A DNA stretch of 64,000 bases. It comes from Ecytonucleospora hepatopenaei. Lineage: Eukaryota; Microsporidia; Enterocytozoonidae. Both the position numbers and the translations under genes were made by a program. Under the pieces are notes generated by a model. It was given only the letters and a program-made list of their open reading frames with translations. It was not told where the DNA came from and ran no database searches. The DNA lies in the NCBI GenBank assembly GCA_026692725.1, contig JAPMUG010000007.1, forward strand, positions 62,001 to 126,000. Direction: 5' to 3'. Positions 37,917 through 47,646 of this stretch are shown in pieces (positions within the stretch are counted from its first letter, which is position 1; each line of letters begins with the position of its first letter).

Positions 37917-38924
37917 TTAAGCATCACATTTTAAATATTTTTTACAATTTTCTTCATTTTGTGCACATGAACATTTCCTTTTATTCGCATTATTATCACT
38001 CAACATAGATGATGGTTCATATAACAGCAATTCTTCAAAAAATATCAAACGTGTAGTACTAACTAACGAACAGCATATTTCAGCTTTAACCTTAAAATTT
38101 ATTGTCTTTTTGTCACTTCTTAAATTTTCTAGAAATGATCCTTTTAAAGGCAGAGACACATATTCTTTTCTTCTTAGCTGACTAAATTCCCTAAATTCTT
38201 CATCATTTATTTCTTTGTAAGTATATTGTTTTTTACCAGATCCATTTAATTTCCCTTCCAAAAGACTAATGTTTTTATAATTTATTATTTCAGATCTTCC
38301 TTTAGATTGTTTTTCATCATCTGTGCTTTTTGAATCTTCATCAAATGTTGATTTAGTGTTAACAAACCAAAATATTTTATTTTCTTTTTCCACTTCTTCT
38401 GGATTTTTAGTATTTATTCTTTTTAAAAACAATAAATCAGGATATTTCCCATTTTCTTGCAAAAAAGAATATGAACCAAAGGGACATAAGTAATAATCTT
38501 TTTCTTTATGTTTAATAGTATAAAGTCTTTTATCTTTCTTTAAAACAATGTCACAATCTAATATAAATGATTTCTTTATAAGCAATAAATGTTCTATTTT
38601 CGTTTCTGAGTCAAAAAACTTTACATAAAATGCTTCACATACATTTTTTTCTTCTTTTATTGCTTGAGAAGGAGCTTTTAAATCTAACAAATTAACCTTT
38701 TCAATTTCAAAATAAACTTCAATTTCACAATTTTTTTCTAAATCAAAAACCTGATTTTTAGAAATAAACTTTCTGCCATTTTTTTCTTTTATTTTATCGC
38801 ATTTTTTAATGTTTAAAAATGACAAACCAATGCAATCTTTACATTTTGTACAATTAAATTCACTTGGTGTTATAAAACACGATGAAAAACATAATTCAAA
38901 GTTTAAAAAATTTAAAATATTCAT
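37917..38924 (-). CDS. putative secreted protein, five-gene family, member A
   Basis: The 335-residue protein has a hydrophobic start (MNILNFLNFELCFSSCF), then a Cys-rich patch (CTKCKDCI). A common domain of the family at about 45-195 follows: an F-x-F-ISKNQVFDL element, EIEVYFEIEKVNLLD, CEAFYVKFFDSE..HLLLIKKSF, then YYLCPFGSY and YPDLLFLKRINTKNPEE. The C-terminal half (about 205-300) is less conserved; the end is Cys-rich (CSCAQNEENCKKYLKC). It is transcribed in the same direction as four relatives (39064, 40136, 41506, 42870). The start lies in TTGATATTAACCCTAAATG, the family promoter motif. The signal-like N-terminus and Cys pairs suggest a secreted or wall protein; no outside family recognised. 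Confidence 0.72.
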   Translation of the reverse strand: MNILNFLNFELCFSSCFITPSEFNCTKCKDCIGLSFLNIKKCDKIKEKNGRKFISKNQVFDLEKNCEIEVYFEIEKVNLLDLKAPSQAIKEEKNVCEAFYVKFFDSETKIEHLLLIKKSFILDCDIVLKKDKRLYTIKHKEKDYYLCPFGSYSFLQENGKYPDLLFLKRINTKNPEEVEKENKIFWFVNTKSTFDEDSKSTDDEKQSKGRSEIINYKNISLLEGKLNGSGKKQYTYKEINDEEFREFSQLRRKEYVSLPLKGSFLENLRSDKKTINFKVKAEICCSLVSTTRLIFFEELLLYEPSSMLSDNNANKRKCSCAQNEENCKKYLKCDA

Positions 38925-39063
38925 TTAGGGTTAATATCAATAAAGTTAGTTTATATTTATTTTTTATTAAAATTCTAATAAAAATCACTGATTTTTAAAA
39001 AAATGATTTTCTTTTAAATACAGATATTTTTAAAAAAATATAAATGTTTTAAATAAAAAAAAC

Positions 39064-39987
39064 TTATAATCTTAATTTAATTTCTTTTAATGTTTTGAAA
39101 CAACAAAATTTTATTTTTGCACCAATTTCATAACTAAATAATCCATGATCATTTCGTAAAAAATCATTTAAATCATTTTTATCTATATGTATAAAAACAA
39201 AATCATTTCTATATTTTTCAAAAAGTTTCTCACTTACATATCTTTCCAGTGATTCTTTTAAAAAAACAAAAACATTTTTATCAAACTTCATAAAACTGCA
39301 TATATGACTATTTTTTACATTTTCCTCAATAAATGTATATTTTATTACTTCATTGTTTTTCCTAATAATATTTAAATAGAATATCTTACTGTTTAAAAGG
39401 TAAAAAAAATTATTCATAGCAGGTGGGTTATTTATGTCATATCTTCTAAAACAAAAACATTCAGGATAATATCCATTTATATCTGGCATTAATTCATATA
39501 AACCACATGGTATAATATTTCTATTAGAATCCTTACAAATTTTATATTTTTTATTTTTGTAAAATATAAAAAAATCATCTGGTAAATGCACGTATTTCTT
39601 TACTAAAAGATGTACAAATTCTTTATTTTGATCATCAAATAATTTTATATAAGTAGCATCACATAATTTTTTATCTCTTAATAGAATTTTCTCTATATTT
39701 TGTAAAATCATATTATTAACCTTATAAATTTTAAAATGTAACTTTATGTTACAAGATCTTTCAAAATCTTTGAAAATCAGATTTTCTTTTAAAAAAAGAA
39801 AATTATCATTTTCAATAGTTAAAATTTTACTATTATTTTTTAGTATACATTTTTTACATTCATCTTTACCAAATTCTAATGGTGAAGAACTTAACATATT
39901 ATTGTAATTTACAGAATGCTCATTTTCTTTATTTTTGATGTTAGGATTACTGCATATAGTAAAATATAAAAAATAAAAAATTTCCAT
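39064..39987 (-). CDS. putative secreted protein, five-gene family, member B
   Basis: 307 residues, starting MEIFYFLYFTICSNP (signal-like). It has the CKKC pair followed by the common domain: NFLFLKENLIF, CNIKLHFKIYKVNN, LCDATYIKLFDDQN..HLLVKKY, CGLYELMPDINGYYP and FRRYDINNP. Those blocks align with member A (CEAFYVKFFDSE, HLLLIKK, CPFGSY, FLKRINTKNP). The C-terminus lacks A's Cys-rich tail. The upstream sequence ATAGTTCAAAATATCCTTATG is a diverged version of the family promoter, with TCCTT instead of ACCCT. Confidence 0.7.
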   Translation of the reverse strand: MEIFYFLYFTICSNPNIKNKENEHSVNYNNMLSSSPLEFGKDECKKCILKNNSKILTIENDNFLFLKENLIFKDFERSCNIKLHFKIYKVNNMILQNIEKILLRDKKLCDATYIKLFDDQNKEFVHLLVKKYVHLPDDFFIFYKNKKYKICKDSNRNIIPCGLYELMPDINGYYPECFCFRRYDINNPPAMNNFFYLLNSKIFYLNIIRKNNEVIKYTFIEENVKNSHICSFMKFDKNVFVFLKESLERYVSEKLFEKYRNDFVFIHIDKNDLNDFLRNDHGLFSYEIGAKIKFCCFKTLKEIKLRL

Positions 39988-40135
39988 AAGGATATTTTGA
40001 ACTATTGGAAAATTAGTAAAAAATGATCAAAAAATTTTGACATTTTATTTTTAACAAAGTATTTAAATATTTTATTTACCACAACTTTTTCCTTTTTGCT
40101 TAGTATTTTAAATTTTAAAATAATCAAAAATCATT

Positions 40136-41257
40136 TTAGTCTTCTGCATGAATTTCTTTTAAAATAAAATCATTTAATGTAATTAATTCATTTTCATCAT
40201 CAATCTCTTCATCTTTATCATCTTCATCATAATCATATTGACATGGTTTTTTATCTTCTTTTTGAAATAGATTCTTCTTATAATAAGCCATTTTTACAAA
40301 TCTTTTTGTAGTTTCAGGTCCTCTAAGAAATTTTAAAAGTTCTGATTCTTCCTGAAAATCAACTGGAAAACAAATGTATTTTTCCATTTCATTATAAACT
40401 TTTGCTCTTTCTTTTTTATCTTCTACTTCCACCTCTTTAACATAATCTCGTTTATCACAATACTTTTTTATACAAAGACGCATTTTGTCGTCTTTATTAG
40501 CCTTTTCAGACTTTTCTTTATATTTTTGTTTGGCATTCATATCTATATTTGTATTTCTAAATATTAATTTTATTTTATCAATCTTATAATTAGTGATTTT
40601 TTCATCTTCAACTTGCATAGGATCGATTCTTTTAAACAAAAAATAGCTTGGATACCATTTGCCAGATCCATATCCCTCTTTCCCAAAGGTATATCTAAAA
40701 AAAGGACAAAAATAATTATTTAGAGCCTTATCTTGTATAAAATCGTGTGTTTCTACGTCGTATTTTCTACTATTATTTTCTAAAAAATATAAATAACAAA
40801 AATCAAATGATTTCGTTACAAGCAATGTATGTGCTTTATTTTCTTCAGAGTCATGTATTTTTATATAAGCAGCATCACAAATTGTTTCATCTTCTGCCAA
40901 AACATCTTCTATGCTTTTTAAACATGTGTCATTTACTTTTATAAAGTCAGTACAAACACCAAATCTAGTTTTTTGTGGCAGAAAAAGCTTTTGATTTTTG
41001 GGCATTACAATTTTATCAAATTGAGTTTGTAAATAACAAAATTCATGGCTTTTTATTGTTGATATATAACTTTCATTTTTACCTTCATTTTCATTTTCAT
41101 TTTCATTTTCATTTTCACTTTCAATTTCACTCTCACTCTTACTATCATATCCCCACCTATCATCTTCACTGGAATAATAATCATTATTTAAACAATTGTT
41201 TAAAGCAGTTGCACCTTTAACAACATTATTTAGTAAAAATATCAATAAAATAAACAT
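40136..41257 (-). CDS. putative secreted protein, five-gene family, member C
   Basis: 373 residues with a strong signal-like start (MFILLIFLLNNVVKGATA), then an acidic region with an Asn-Glu repeat (about 48-58, from tandem 6-bp units near 41080-41120), then the common domain: KNQKLFLPQKTRF, DFIKVNDTCLKSIEDVL, CDAAYIKIHDSEEN..TLLVTKSF, YFCPFFRYTF and YPSYFLFKRIDPMQ. The C-terminal half is Lys-rich and ends in an acidic stretch. Start context TTTCACCCTATG. It is the longest acidic member and shows the same order of blocks as A and B. Confidence 0.7.
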   Translation of the reverse strand: MFILLIFLLNNVVKGATALNNCLNNDYYSSEDDRWGYDSKSESEIESENENENENENEGKNESYISTIKSHEFCYLQTQFDKIVMPKNQKLFLPQKTRFGVCTDFIKVNDTCLKSIEDVLAEDETICDAAYIKIHDSEENKAHTLLVTKSFDFCYLYFLENNSRKYDVETHDFIQDKALNNYFCPFFRYTFGKEGYGSGKWYPSYFLFKRIDPMQVEDEKITNYKIDKIKLIFRNTNIDMNAKQKYKEKSEKANKDDKMRLCIKKYCDKRDYVKEVEVEDKKERAKVYNEMEKYICFPVDFQEESELLKFLRGPETTKRFVKMAYYKKNLFQKEDKKPCQYDYDEDDKDEEIDDENELITLNDFILKEIHAED

Positions 41258-41505
41258 AGGGTGAAATTATCATTTTTATTTATCCTTAAAATATAATAAT
41301 TGATATTTAATAGTTTATAAATATATTGATATTTTATTGAATTAATTAATAAAATAATTATTTAACAATATAATTATTTAACTAATTAAATAATAAAATA
41401 TTTTATAATTTATTAGTTAAAAATAATTTAAGCTTAATATATTTTTGCATAAACAAGTAAAAAATTATAAAAATAAATTATATATAAATAACACAAAATA
41501 TTTTA

Positions 41506-42504
41506 TTATATTTCTATTAAATCTATGTCTTCTAAAGTATAAAAACAAGCATTTCCATCAAAATATAAATCATACGATTTAGCAAATGTTTCTTTTGTTG
41601 CACTTTGATAAAAAAATCTAATAATTTCTTCAAAATCAAATAAACATGCATATCTATTATTTTGTTGTCTTGTAAAACTTTTAATAATTTCATAATCTAC
41701 ATCCTCATCTAATTTTTTCCATTCCTTTTTTAAACAATTTATATTTGCACCATATTTTACAATACTATTGTAATTTAAAATACGAAAAGATTCATTTAAC
41801 CTTAAAAATGCATATGTTTTATCTAAATCATCACCCTTGTTTTTTAGTTTATCAATTGTATTATCAAACAATACATAAGCATGATAAAAAATATATGATA
41901 TATGATCATTTTCAAAATCATCTCTATCAAATGGATCTATTTTTTTATGAAATGCTATGCTATTTACATATGATTTAGTTTGTATTTTACCATATGGATA
42001 AATATTGCAGTCATTTTCAAATTTGCTTCTATAAAATTTATCATCGTATTTAACCTGAAAAGCATCATTAAGCTTAAAACTTTTTGTGGTTATATAAGTT
42101 TGAGACTCTAATTTTTTTATTCCAAACTTAACATAATCAGCTGAAAATATTTTATTATCATTCATTAAAATAAATTCAATGAGCACACAATCTTTTCTAG
42201 GAATTTTTCCTACAGAAAAATGCATTTGAAGATCTACAGAATTATTTAGCTTTATTACTTGATTTTTACGAATATAAAGAGTGCCATCTTCTCTCTTTCC
42301 TATTATAGGATTATTTGTACATATTTTATTTTTATAACATTCACAATTATTTAAATAGTTACATTCTTCATTAAAATTATTTTCATCATAACCCTGAAAA
42401 TAATTTAAAACAGAATCTTCATTACTGCTATTACTATTTATTTCATTGTTTTTGTCAGAACAACCTATTTCTACTGATAAAAATAAAATATCAAAAACAA
42501 ACAT
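41506..42504 (-). CDS. putative secreted protein, five-gene family, member D
   Basis: 332 residues, start MFVFDILFLSVEIGCSD (signal-like), then a Ser/Asn/Glu-rich stretch, a Cys-rich patch (CNYLNNCECYKNKIC), and the common domain: DGTLYIRKNQVIKL, DLQMHFSVGKI, SADYVKFGI, YITTKSFKL, NIYPYGKI and FHKKIDPFDRDD. The end is acidic (FYTLEDIDLIEI), like member E (FDDIELSEL). The ATG directly follows the 41-bp promoter block shared almost exactly with member E. Confidence 0.72.
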   Translation of the reverse strand: MFVFDILFLSVEIGCSDKNNEINSNSSNEDSVLNYFQGYDENNFNEECNYLNNCECYKNKICTNNPIIGKREDGTLYIRKNQVIKLNNSVDLQMHFSVGKIPRKDCVLIEFILMNDNKIFSADYVKFGIKKLESQTYITTKSFKLNDAFQVKYDDKFYRSKFENDCNIYPYGKIQTKSYVNSIAFHKKIDPFDRDDFENDHISYIFYHAYVLFDNTIDKLKNKGDDLDKTYAFLRLNESFRILNYNSIVKYGANINCLKKEWKKLDEDVDYEIIKSFTRQQNNRYACLFDFEEIIRFFYQSATKETFAKSYDLYFDGNACFYTLEDIDLIEI

Positions 42505-42545
42505 AGGGTTATATCAACTATTTGTTTTTAATCAAAAAATATCAA
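42505..42545 (-). promoter_or_regulatory. 41-bp family promoter block of member D
   Basis: On the coding strand it reads TTGATATTTTTTGATTAAAA then ACAAATAGTTGATATAACCCT, directly before ATG. It matches the block before member E at 40 of 41 positions. Shorter versions lie before A, B and C. Confidence 0.75.
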
Positions 42546-42869
42546 AAATGACATTTTTGAATTATTTTTAAAATTTAAATTTTTTTACATTTTTTTAGCA
42601 TTTTTAAATACAATAATAAAATATTTTAAATTTATAAAAAATGATAAAAAACAAATAATTATCTCAAACATTATAATTTTATAATACATTACTTTTTATT
42701 CTGTTATATTCAAATAGTTTAAATGTGTGTGTAATAAATTTATTAGGTAAAATTTCATATGATAGCCTTAAAATTATAAATTCTTTGTTTTTTATATTTT
42801 ACCAATAAGTATTATTAAACAAATAGTTAATTTAAATTAATATTTTTTACAAATTTATTTATTATACTA
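42546..42869. other. intergenic, no gene seen
   Basis: Spacer between members D and E; AT-rich. I looked for a broken family member and found none. Confidence 0.4.
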
Positions 42870-44009
42870 TTATAGTTCTGATAATTCTATATCATCAAAA
42901 TTATTAAATGACTCTATATATGCAGTAGCATCATTTTCTGTTTTAAATTTTCCACTGTATTTTAAATCATTTAAAAGATTATCTGCGTCAGTTATACAAC
43001 AATACTCATAATTATGATCGTGTCTAACCATTTCAATTTCTTCTTTATCACAATATTGTTCTTTTATTAAAAATTTTTTCTTCCTTAAAAAATTCATAAA
43101 ATACGAATATTCAAACTTTTGATAGTATAAAAATTTAACTATTTCATATTTATGTGTGTCATTTTTTTCATATAAATCATTGTTTGTTACGTAATTTACA
43201 CAAGCTTTTTTAAAAAAATAAATCACATGCTTTTGATTTAACACACCTGAGCAGTTTAGGTCCACCGTTTTCATACATGCTATGCATTTGGATGGCTCTT
43301 TTTGTATAATTTGTCCATTAAATTTTATACGAGACAATTTAACCTTAGCTAAATAATGCGTAAAATTATGTCTTACACTAAAATTATCATTAAGCTTAAT
43401 GTATTTTTTTATTAGGTAAATTACAGGCCCAGCTATAGAATTAGATATTTGAACATAAGCAGCGTAAAAAAGTGATTTATCCTGTTCTAAAATTTCATCA
43501 ATACTTTTATATTTAGTTTGATTTACTGAAGTTATTTCTGTAACAACTTTAACATTTAAATTTTTATGTATACTAATTTGTTGTCCTTTTGGAATATAAA
43601 GCACCCCTTTTTCTTTTTCTCTTATTTTACTGACATAATCAGCATTGTTATATTTATTACACACACAAGAATAACATTGTTTGTCACAGCGTTTGCAAAG
43701 GATTTCATCAATATCTCTTTGGTACCAAAAACGATCTGTATTGTATTTTTTATTTAATTCATTTGTTCTTCTTCTACCCTCCATATTAGTAACCTTTGTT
43801 TCACATTTTTCTAATCCAGATTCAATACAATTAGTCGTGTTGTAACATGTTCTTTCATCACAAATTTTTAGATCACTATTGCTACTATTTGTATAATTAT
43901 ATTTATCAATACTGTCTATAGAATTTTTATCATCGCTAATATTACTGTCTACACCATTATCACTATCTGAACAACTTATGTATTTCAATAAAAATAGAAT
44001 ATTACTCAT
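42870..44009 (-). CDS. putative secreted protein, five-gene family, member E
   Basis: From ATG 44009 the protein has 379 residues: a signal-like start (MSNILFLLKYISCSDSD), a Ser/Asp/Asn-rich stretch, Cys-rich parts (ILCKRCDKQCYSCVC), then the common domain: KGVLYIPKGQQISIH, LNVKVVTEITSVNQ, FYAAYVQISNS, YLIKKYIKLNDNFSV. The frame is open upstream to a GTG at 44024, which sits exactly where member D has its ATG (CCCTGTG versus CCCTATG). So the ancestral start seems to have been lost, and the next ATG, five codons downstream, is used. Initiation at GTG is the less likely alternative. Confidence 0.7.
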   Translation of the reverse strand: MSNILFLLKYISCSDSDNGVDSNISDDKNSIDSIDKYNYTNSSNSDLKICDERTCYNTTNCIESGLEKCETKVTNMEGRRRTNELNKKYNTDRFWYQRDIDEILCKRCDKQCYSCVCNKYNNADYVSKIREKEKGVLYIPKGQQISIHKNLNVKVVTEITSVNQTKYKSIDEILEQDKSLFYAAYVQISNSIAGPVIYLIKKYIKLNDNFSVRHNFTHYLAKVKLSRIKFNGQIIQKEPSKCIACMKTVDLNCSGVLNQKHVIYFFKKACVNYVTNNDLYEKNDTHKYEIVKFLYYQKFEYSYFMNFLRKKKFLIKEQYCDKEEIEMVRHDHNYEYCCITDADNLLNDLKYSGKFKTENDATAYIESFNNFDDIELSEL

Positions 44010-44024
44010 ATCAATAAAAAACAC

Positions 44025-44065
44025 AGGGTTATATCAACTATTTGTTTTTAATGAAAAAATATCAA
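44025..44065 (-). promoter_or_regulatory. 41-bp family promoter block of member E
   Basis: Same as the block before member D with one base changed (position of G/C in TTTTTT[G/C]ATTAAAA). It ends in AACCCT. Confidence 0.75.
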
Positions 44066-44267
44066 TTTATATACTTTTTGATTTATTTAAATTATATTTT
44101 AAATTATTGATAACATTTATATAAACAAAAAAATAAAATGATAAAAACATTTTAAAATTTAAATAGTGATATAGAAACAAATAAACAAAAAAAATAAAAA
44201 TTTTGATTTAAAACAAATAATAATATTGAATAAAAACAAAAAACAATTTTTAATAAATAAAATTTAA

Positions 44268-46445
44268 TTATAATTGCTGTCTTAAAATATATTCTCCATC
44301 CACTATAAATCCTTCCTTTGTAAACTTCTCCCCTTTAAATAAATTCTCTGTTGATGTGCTAATATTTAATTTTTTAAGCTTTTTTATAAAATCTTCGACT
44401 CTTACTGTTGCCCATTTTTTATTAATCCGTGCATTAACAATTTCACTCTCTGATACCATCCTTTTTAACAGGTAAATCATCAATTCCTCATCATTATCCA
44501 AATATTTAGCAAACTTCTTTCTTAAGTTTTGATTTACTGAATATTTCTGTGCATTTAGGAAGGAATCAAGAGCTACTTTTATTGCCTCGTCAATGTCTTC
44601 CTTTATAACCACATTCCTTAACCTTAACTTTGCAAATCCTTCTGCCATTCTTATCACTGACTCTATGTGACGAACAGTAATTGGAATTCCAGAGTGTATT
44701 GAATGTCTTCTCAGATCTGAGTAAAGTTGACTTAGCTTTTCAATGTTCATTTTTGACACACTTGGAAATATGTTTGATTTAGCATAATTAATATAATTGG
44801 AAAGCATTCCCATAGGAATGATATTTTTATTGTTATCTTCATTTTCAGTTTTTTCACCACTATGGTTGCCAATGATTTTCTTAGCAAGACTTCTATCCTC
44901 TTTTTCATCAATTTCATCTTTTACCACACATAAAATATCAAATCTGCTTATAATAGGATCACTAAGATTTACATTCTGACTAAAACTGAGACTCGAATTG
45001 TAATTTCCTCTGACCGGATTGGCTGCTGCTACCACCGAACATCTTGCGTGTAATGAAGCAACTATTCCTGCCTTGCTTATTGAAATGCTTTGTTGTTCCA
45101 TGGCTTCGTGAATTGCAACACGGTCAACCTCGTTAATTTTGTCAAACTCGTCAATACAACACATTCCACGATCTGCCAAAACCAACGCACCTCCTTCTAG
45201 CACCCATTCCCCTGTTGCCGAGTCTCTGTGAACGGAAGCAGTTAAACCAACTCCGGATGCACCCTGTCCAGTTGCTATTACCCCTCTGTTCGACACTTTC
45301 TGAACGAATCTCAAAAACTGTGATTTTGCCGTACTTGGATCTCCCAACATCAAGCAATTTATGTCACCTCTCAGATACATTCCCTCCTTTTGTTTTGGAA
45401 CACCGCCAACCAAACAAAGCAGCAATGCCTTTTTAATATTTTTATGGCCGTGAATACTTGGTGCCACTGAATTTACCAACTTGTCTAATATTCCTTCCTC
45501 CTGTGACATTTTCTTTATTTCCCTTACATCCTCTTCTGTAATTGTACTGTCTATTTCCTTTGTAACCAACCCACAACATATGATCTGAGTGTTAAAAACA
45601 GGATATACGGTCTTTTTATTTGTGTGGATACTTACATTTTTATACACACCCGTCACATCAACTTCATCTCCAGGCTTGCACATATCAATCAATTCATTTG
45701 TTAGGAAAACTTCCTTTGCCCTGGGAAGTGAACCAGGTGGAACCGTTCCAGGTGTTTCCTGCACTGTAATTTTCTGTGTGTCTTTATATACCGAGCGTAT
45801 GTTGTCCAAAATCACCTTGCTTTGCTGACACTCAAAACACATCTTTACATTTACGTTGCTTTCAAATGGTCCTGTCGTAGTTTTACACATTGCACACTTG
45901 TAGTATGCAATTTCAACTACACTTTGGACCATACTGCGCCTGGTTACGACTCCTTTTATTCTTACAATCTTATTAAGGTGGCTGTTTCTTAAACTCCTTA
46001 TTTCTTCAATTACAGGCACATTGCTTATTCTTCCGTATACCCTTGGCTTTATCATGTTATAATTTGGAAAATATTTTTTAGTTACTCTTTGAATTGCAGT
46101 GTTTAACGTGTCTAGAAATACATCAGCAGATGTTTCCAAATATTCCACGAGTTCTTTTGTCAGGTCTGTATATTTTATGGTAATGGATTCTAAATTTGAT
46201 GCACACATCATCCTAATGTCTTTTACATACGTGTCATTGATAAAAACCATAAGTAAATTACACAATTCATTGTCTTTTAAATTTTCTTCTTCTTTTTTAT
46301 TTTCTCTTATTACATTATATTTGTTTTCGTTTTCATCATCTAAAGAATATGCTTCACTTTGTGTATTTGTGTATAACTGACCTAGACTTACCTCTTCTAT
46401 TTCAGTTTGAGAAGATTCAAAATCACTTGAAAAAGTTTCTGTCAT
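44268..46445 (-). CDS. MCM2: DNA replication licensing helicase subunit MCM2
   Basis: The 725-residue AAA+ subunit of the MCM2-7 replicative helicase. After an acidic N-terminus come SLRNSHLNKIVRIKGVVTRR, a CxxC...CxxC zinc finger (about 183-205), QKITVQETPGTVPPGSLPR, then the ATPase core: Walker A GDPSTAKSQ (about 367), TGQGASGVGLTASV, Walker B CCIDEFDKI (about 428), AANPVRG and the arginine finger SRFDI (about 500). The run RDSATGEWVLEGGALVLADR and the phrase ISRFDILCVV identify MCM2 among the six paralogues. It lacks most of the long N-terminal tail of yeast Mcm2 (868 residues). The CDC6/ORC1-like gene follows upstream on the same strand. Confidence 0.95.
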   Translation of the reverse strand: MTETFSSDFESSQTEIEEVSLGQLYTNTQSEAYSLDDENENKYNVIRENKKEEENLKDNELCNLLMVFINDTYVKDIRMMCASNLESITIKYTDLTKELVEYLETSADVFLDTLNTAIQRVTKKYFPNYNMIKPRVYGRISNVPVIEEIRSLRNSHLNKIVRIKGVVTRRSMVQSVVEIAYYKCAMCKTTTGPFESNVNVKMCFECQQSKVILDNIRSVYKDTQKITVQETPGTVPPGSLPRAKEVFLTNELIDMCKPGDEVDVTGVYKNVSIHTNKKTVYPVFNTQIICCGLVTKEIDSTITEEDVREIKKMSQEEGILDKLVNSVAPSIHGHKNIKKALLLCLVGGVPKQKEGMYLRGDINCLMLGDPSTAKSQFLRFVQKVSNRGVIATGQGASGVGLTASVHRDSATGEWVLEGGALVLADRGMCCIDEFDKINEVDRVAIHEAMEQQSISISKAGIVASLHARCSVVAAANPVRGNYNSSLSFSQNVNLSDPIISRFDILCVVKDEIDEKEDRSLAKKIIGNHSGEKTENEDNNKNIIPMGMLSNYINYAKSNIFPSVSKMNIEKLSQLYSDLRRHSIHSGIPITVRHIESVIRMAEGFAKLRLRNVVIKEDIDEAIKVALDSFLNAQKYSVNQNLRKKFAKYLDNDEELMIYLLKRMVSESEIVNARINKKWATVRVEDFIKKLKKLNISTSTENLFKGEKFTKEGFIVDGEYILRQQL

Positions 46446-46710
46446 ATAAATTATATATTCTGTAATATTTTATACTAAACTTTTTTAGATAAATTAACAC
46501 TACAATATTTATAATATATTAAATAATTATGTAATAAAATAGTTATAATGTATAATACAATTATGTATGTATAAAATATATTTTTCTTTACTAAATTAAC
46601 TTAAAATAAAAATGAAGGGTGTCAAAATGTAAATTTAAAAGAAAATTTTAACCTTAAAATATTTTAAATAAAAAAACTTAAAACAATTTTATTTTAGACA
46701 TGAAATAAAC

Positions 46711-47646
46711 TTATTTAAGGCTGTCATAAATAATTTCAAATTCTTTTCTATCGTAATGTGCTATTTTGTAATTTTTACAATCTTCTAAATATTTTTTATA
46801 AACTTGATTTTTTGTATTTTCTTTTTCCTTATGCTCTAATATAATTTTATGGTGCATGGAACTAGAAAAAGAATTCTCTGTGTTTTTTATATGATTTGAA
46901 AAACACAAATTTATACTTTCGTAGGTTATTTGCTTTTCTAAGAGAAGCAGGCTCATAAGTTTGAAAGCACTTCTTAAGTCTCCTGTTTTCTCTAATTTTG
47001 CGCTTATAAATTGCAGTAAACAATTTTCTATTTTATTTCCACATATTTCTTGTAAAATTTCAAATATCTCATTTTTTGTATAAGGCTGAAAAGAAATTAC
47101 AGCAATATTTTTGTTTGTAGCAAAAGCTTCTTTTTTAAGGTTACGACAACTGGAAGATTTTGTGTTTCCTGTGTTGCTGTAAAAAGCCAAATTATTACCG
47201 ATTGCAATTAACTTAATGTTTCTTTTTCTTAGGGCAACCAAAATAGAAATGCATTTGTTTTTATTTTCTTCATAGAACTTATCAAATTCGTCAATTATAA
47301 CGAGAGTTATTTTATTATTTACTTTCCTATTTTTTACTTTTTTACAATTTTTTATGTTTTCTTTATTTTCACTTTCTTTTTCTTCTTCACATATTTTCAG
47401 AACTTCATTAAGTGTTATTGTCTCCTGAAAATAATTAAAATATCTATAAAAAATCTTTTTATTGCGTAATACGTGCATAACCGTGCACGTTTTACCAGTA
47501 CCTGGTTTTCCTGAAATGTGACAAATCGACCTATTGTCATTAAGAAAAGCTTCTATATGCTCTATTTCATTTTTTCTTCCGTATATTTTGCTACCGTCAT
47601 GTCTATTAAATTCTATTTGTAGATGTTTTCTATCTTTTTCTTTCAT
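46711..47646 (-). CDS. CDC6: CDC6/ORC1-like AAA+ ATPase
   Basis: The 311-residue protein has GRKNEIEHIEAFL (23-35), Walker A GKPGTGKT (46-53), Walker B IIDEFDKF (117-124), a sensor-1 strand LIAIGNN, the element ISFQPYTKNEIFEIL and a sensor-2 GDLRSAFKLMS. This order is that of CDC6/ORC1, which with ORC and Cdt1 load MCM2-7 at origins. The lack of a BAH domain and the short length favour CDC6 over ORC1, though microsporidian ORC1 can be short. A Lys/Asn/Glu insert (about 88-112) separates the Walker motifs. CTTTTACCTT lies just upstream of the ATG. Confidence 0.85.
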   Translation of the reverse strand: MKEKDRKHLQIEFNRHDGSKIYGRKNEIEHIEAFLNDNRSICHISGKPGTGKTCTVMHVLRNKKIFYRYFNYFQETITLNEVLKICEEEKESENKENIKNCKKVKNRKVNNKITLVIIDEFDKFYEENKNKCISILVALRKRNIKLIAIGNNLAFYSNTGNTKSSSCRNLKKEAFATNKNIAVISFQPYTKNEIFEILQEICGNKIENCLLQFISAKLEKTGDLRSAFKLMSLLLLEKQITYESINLCFSNHIKNTENSFSSSMHHKIILEHKEKENTKNQVYKKYLEDCKNYKIAHYDRKEFEIIYDSLK

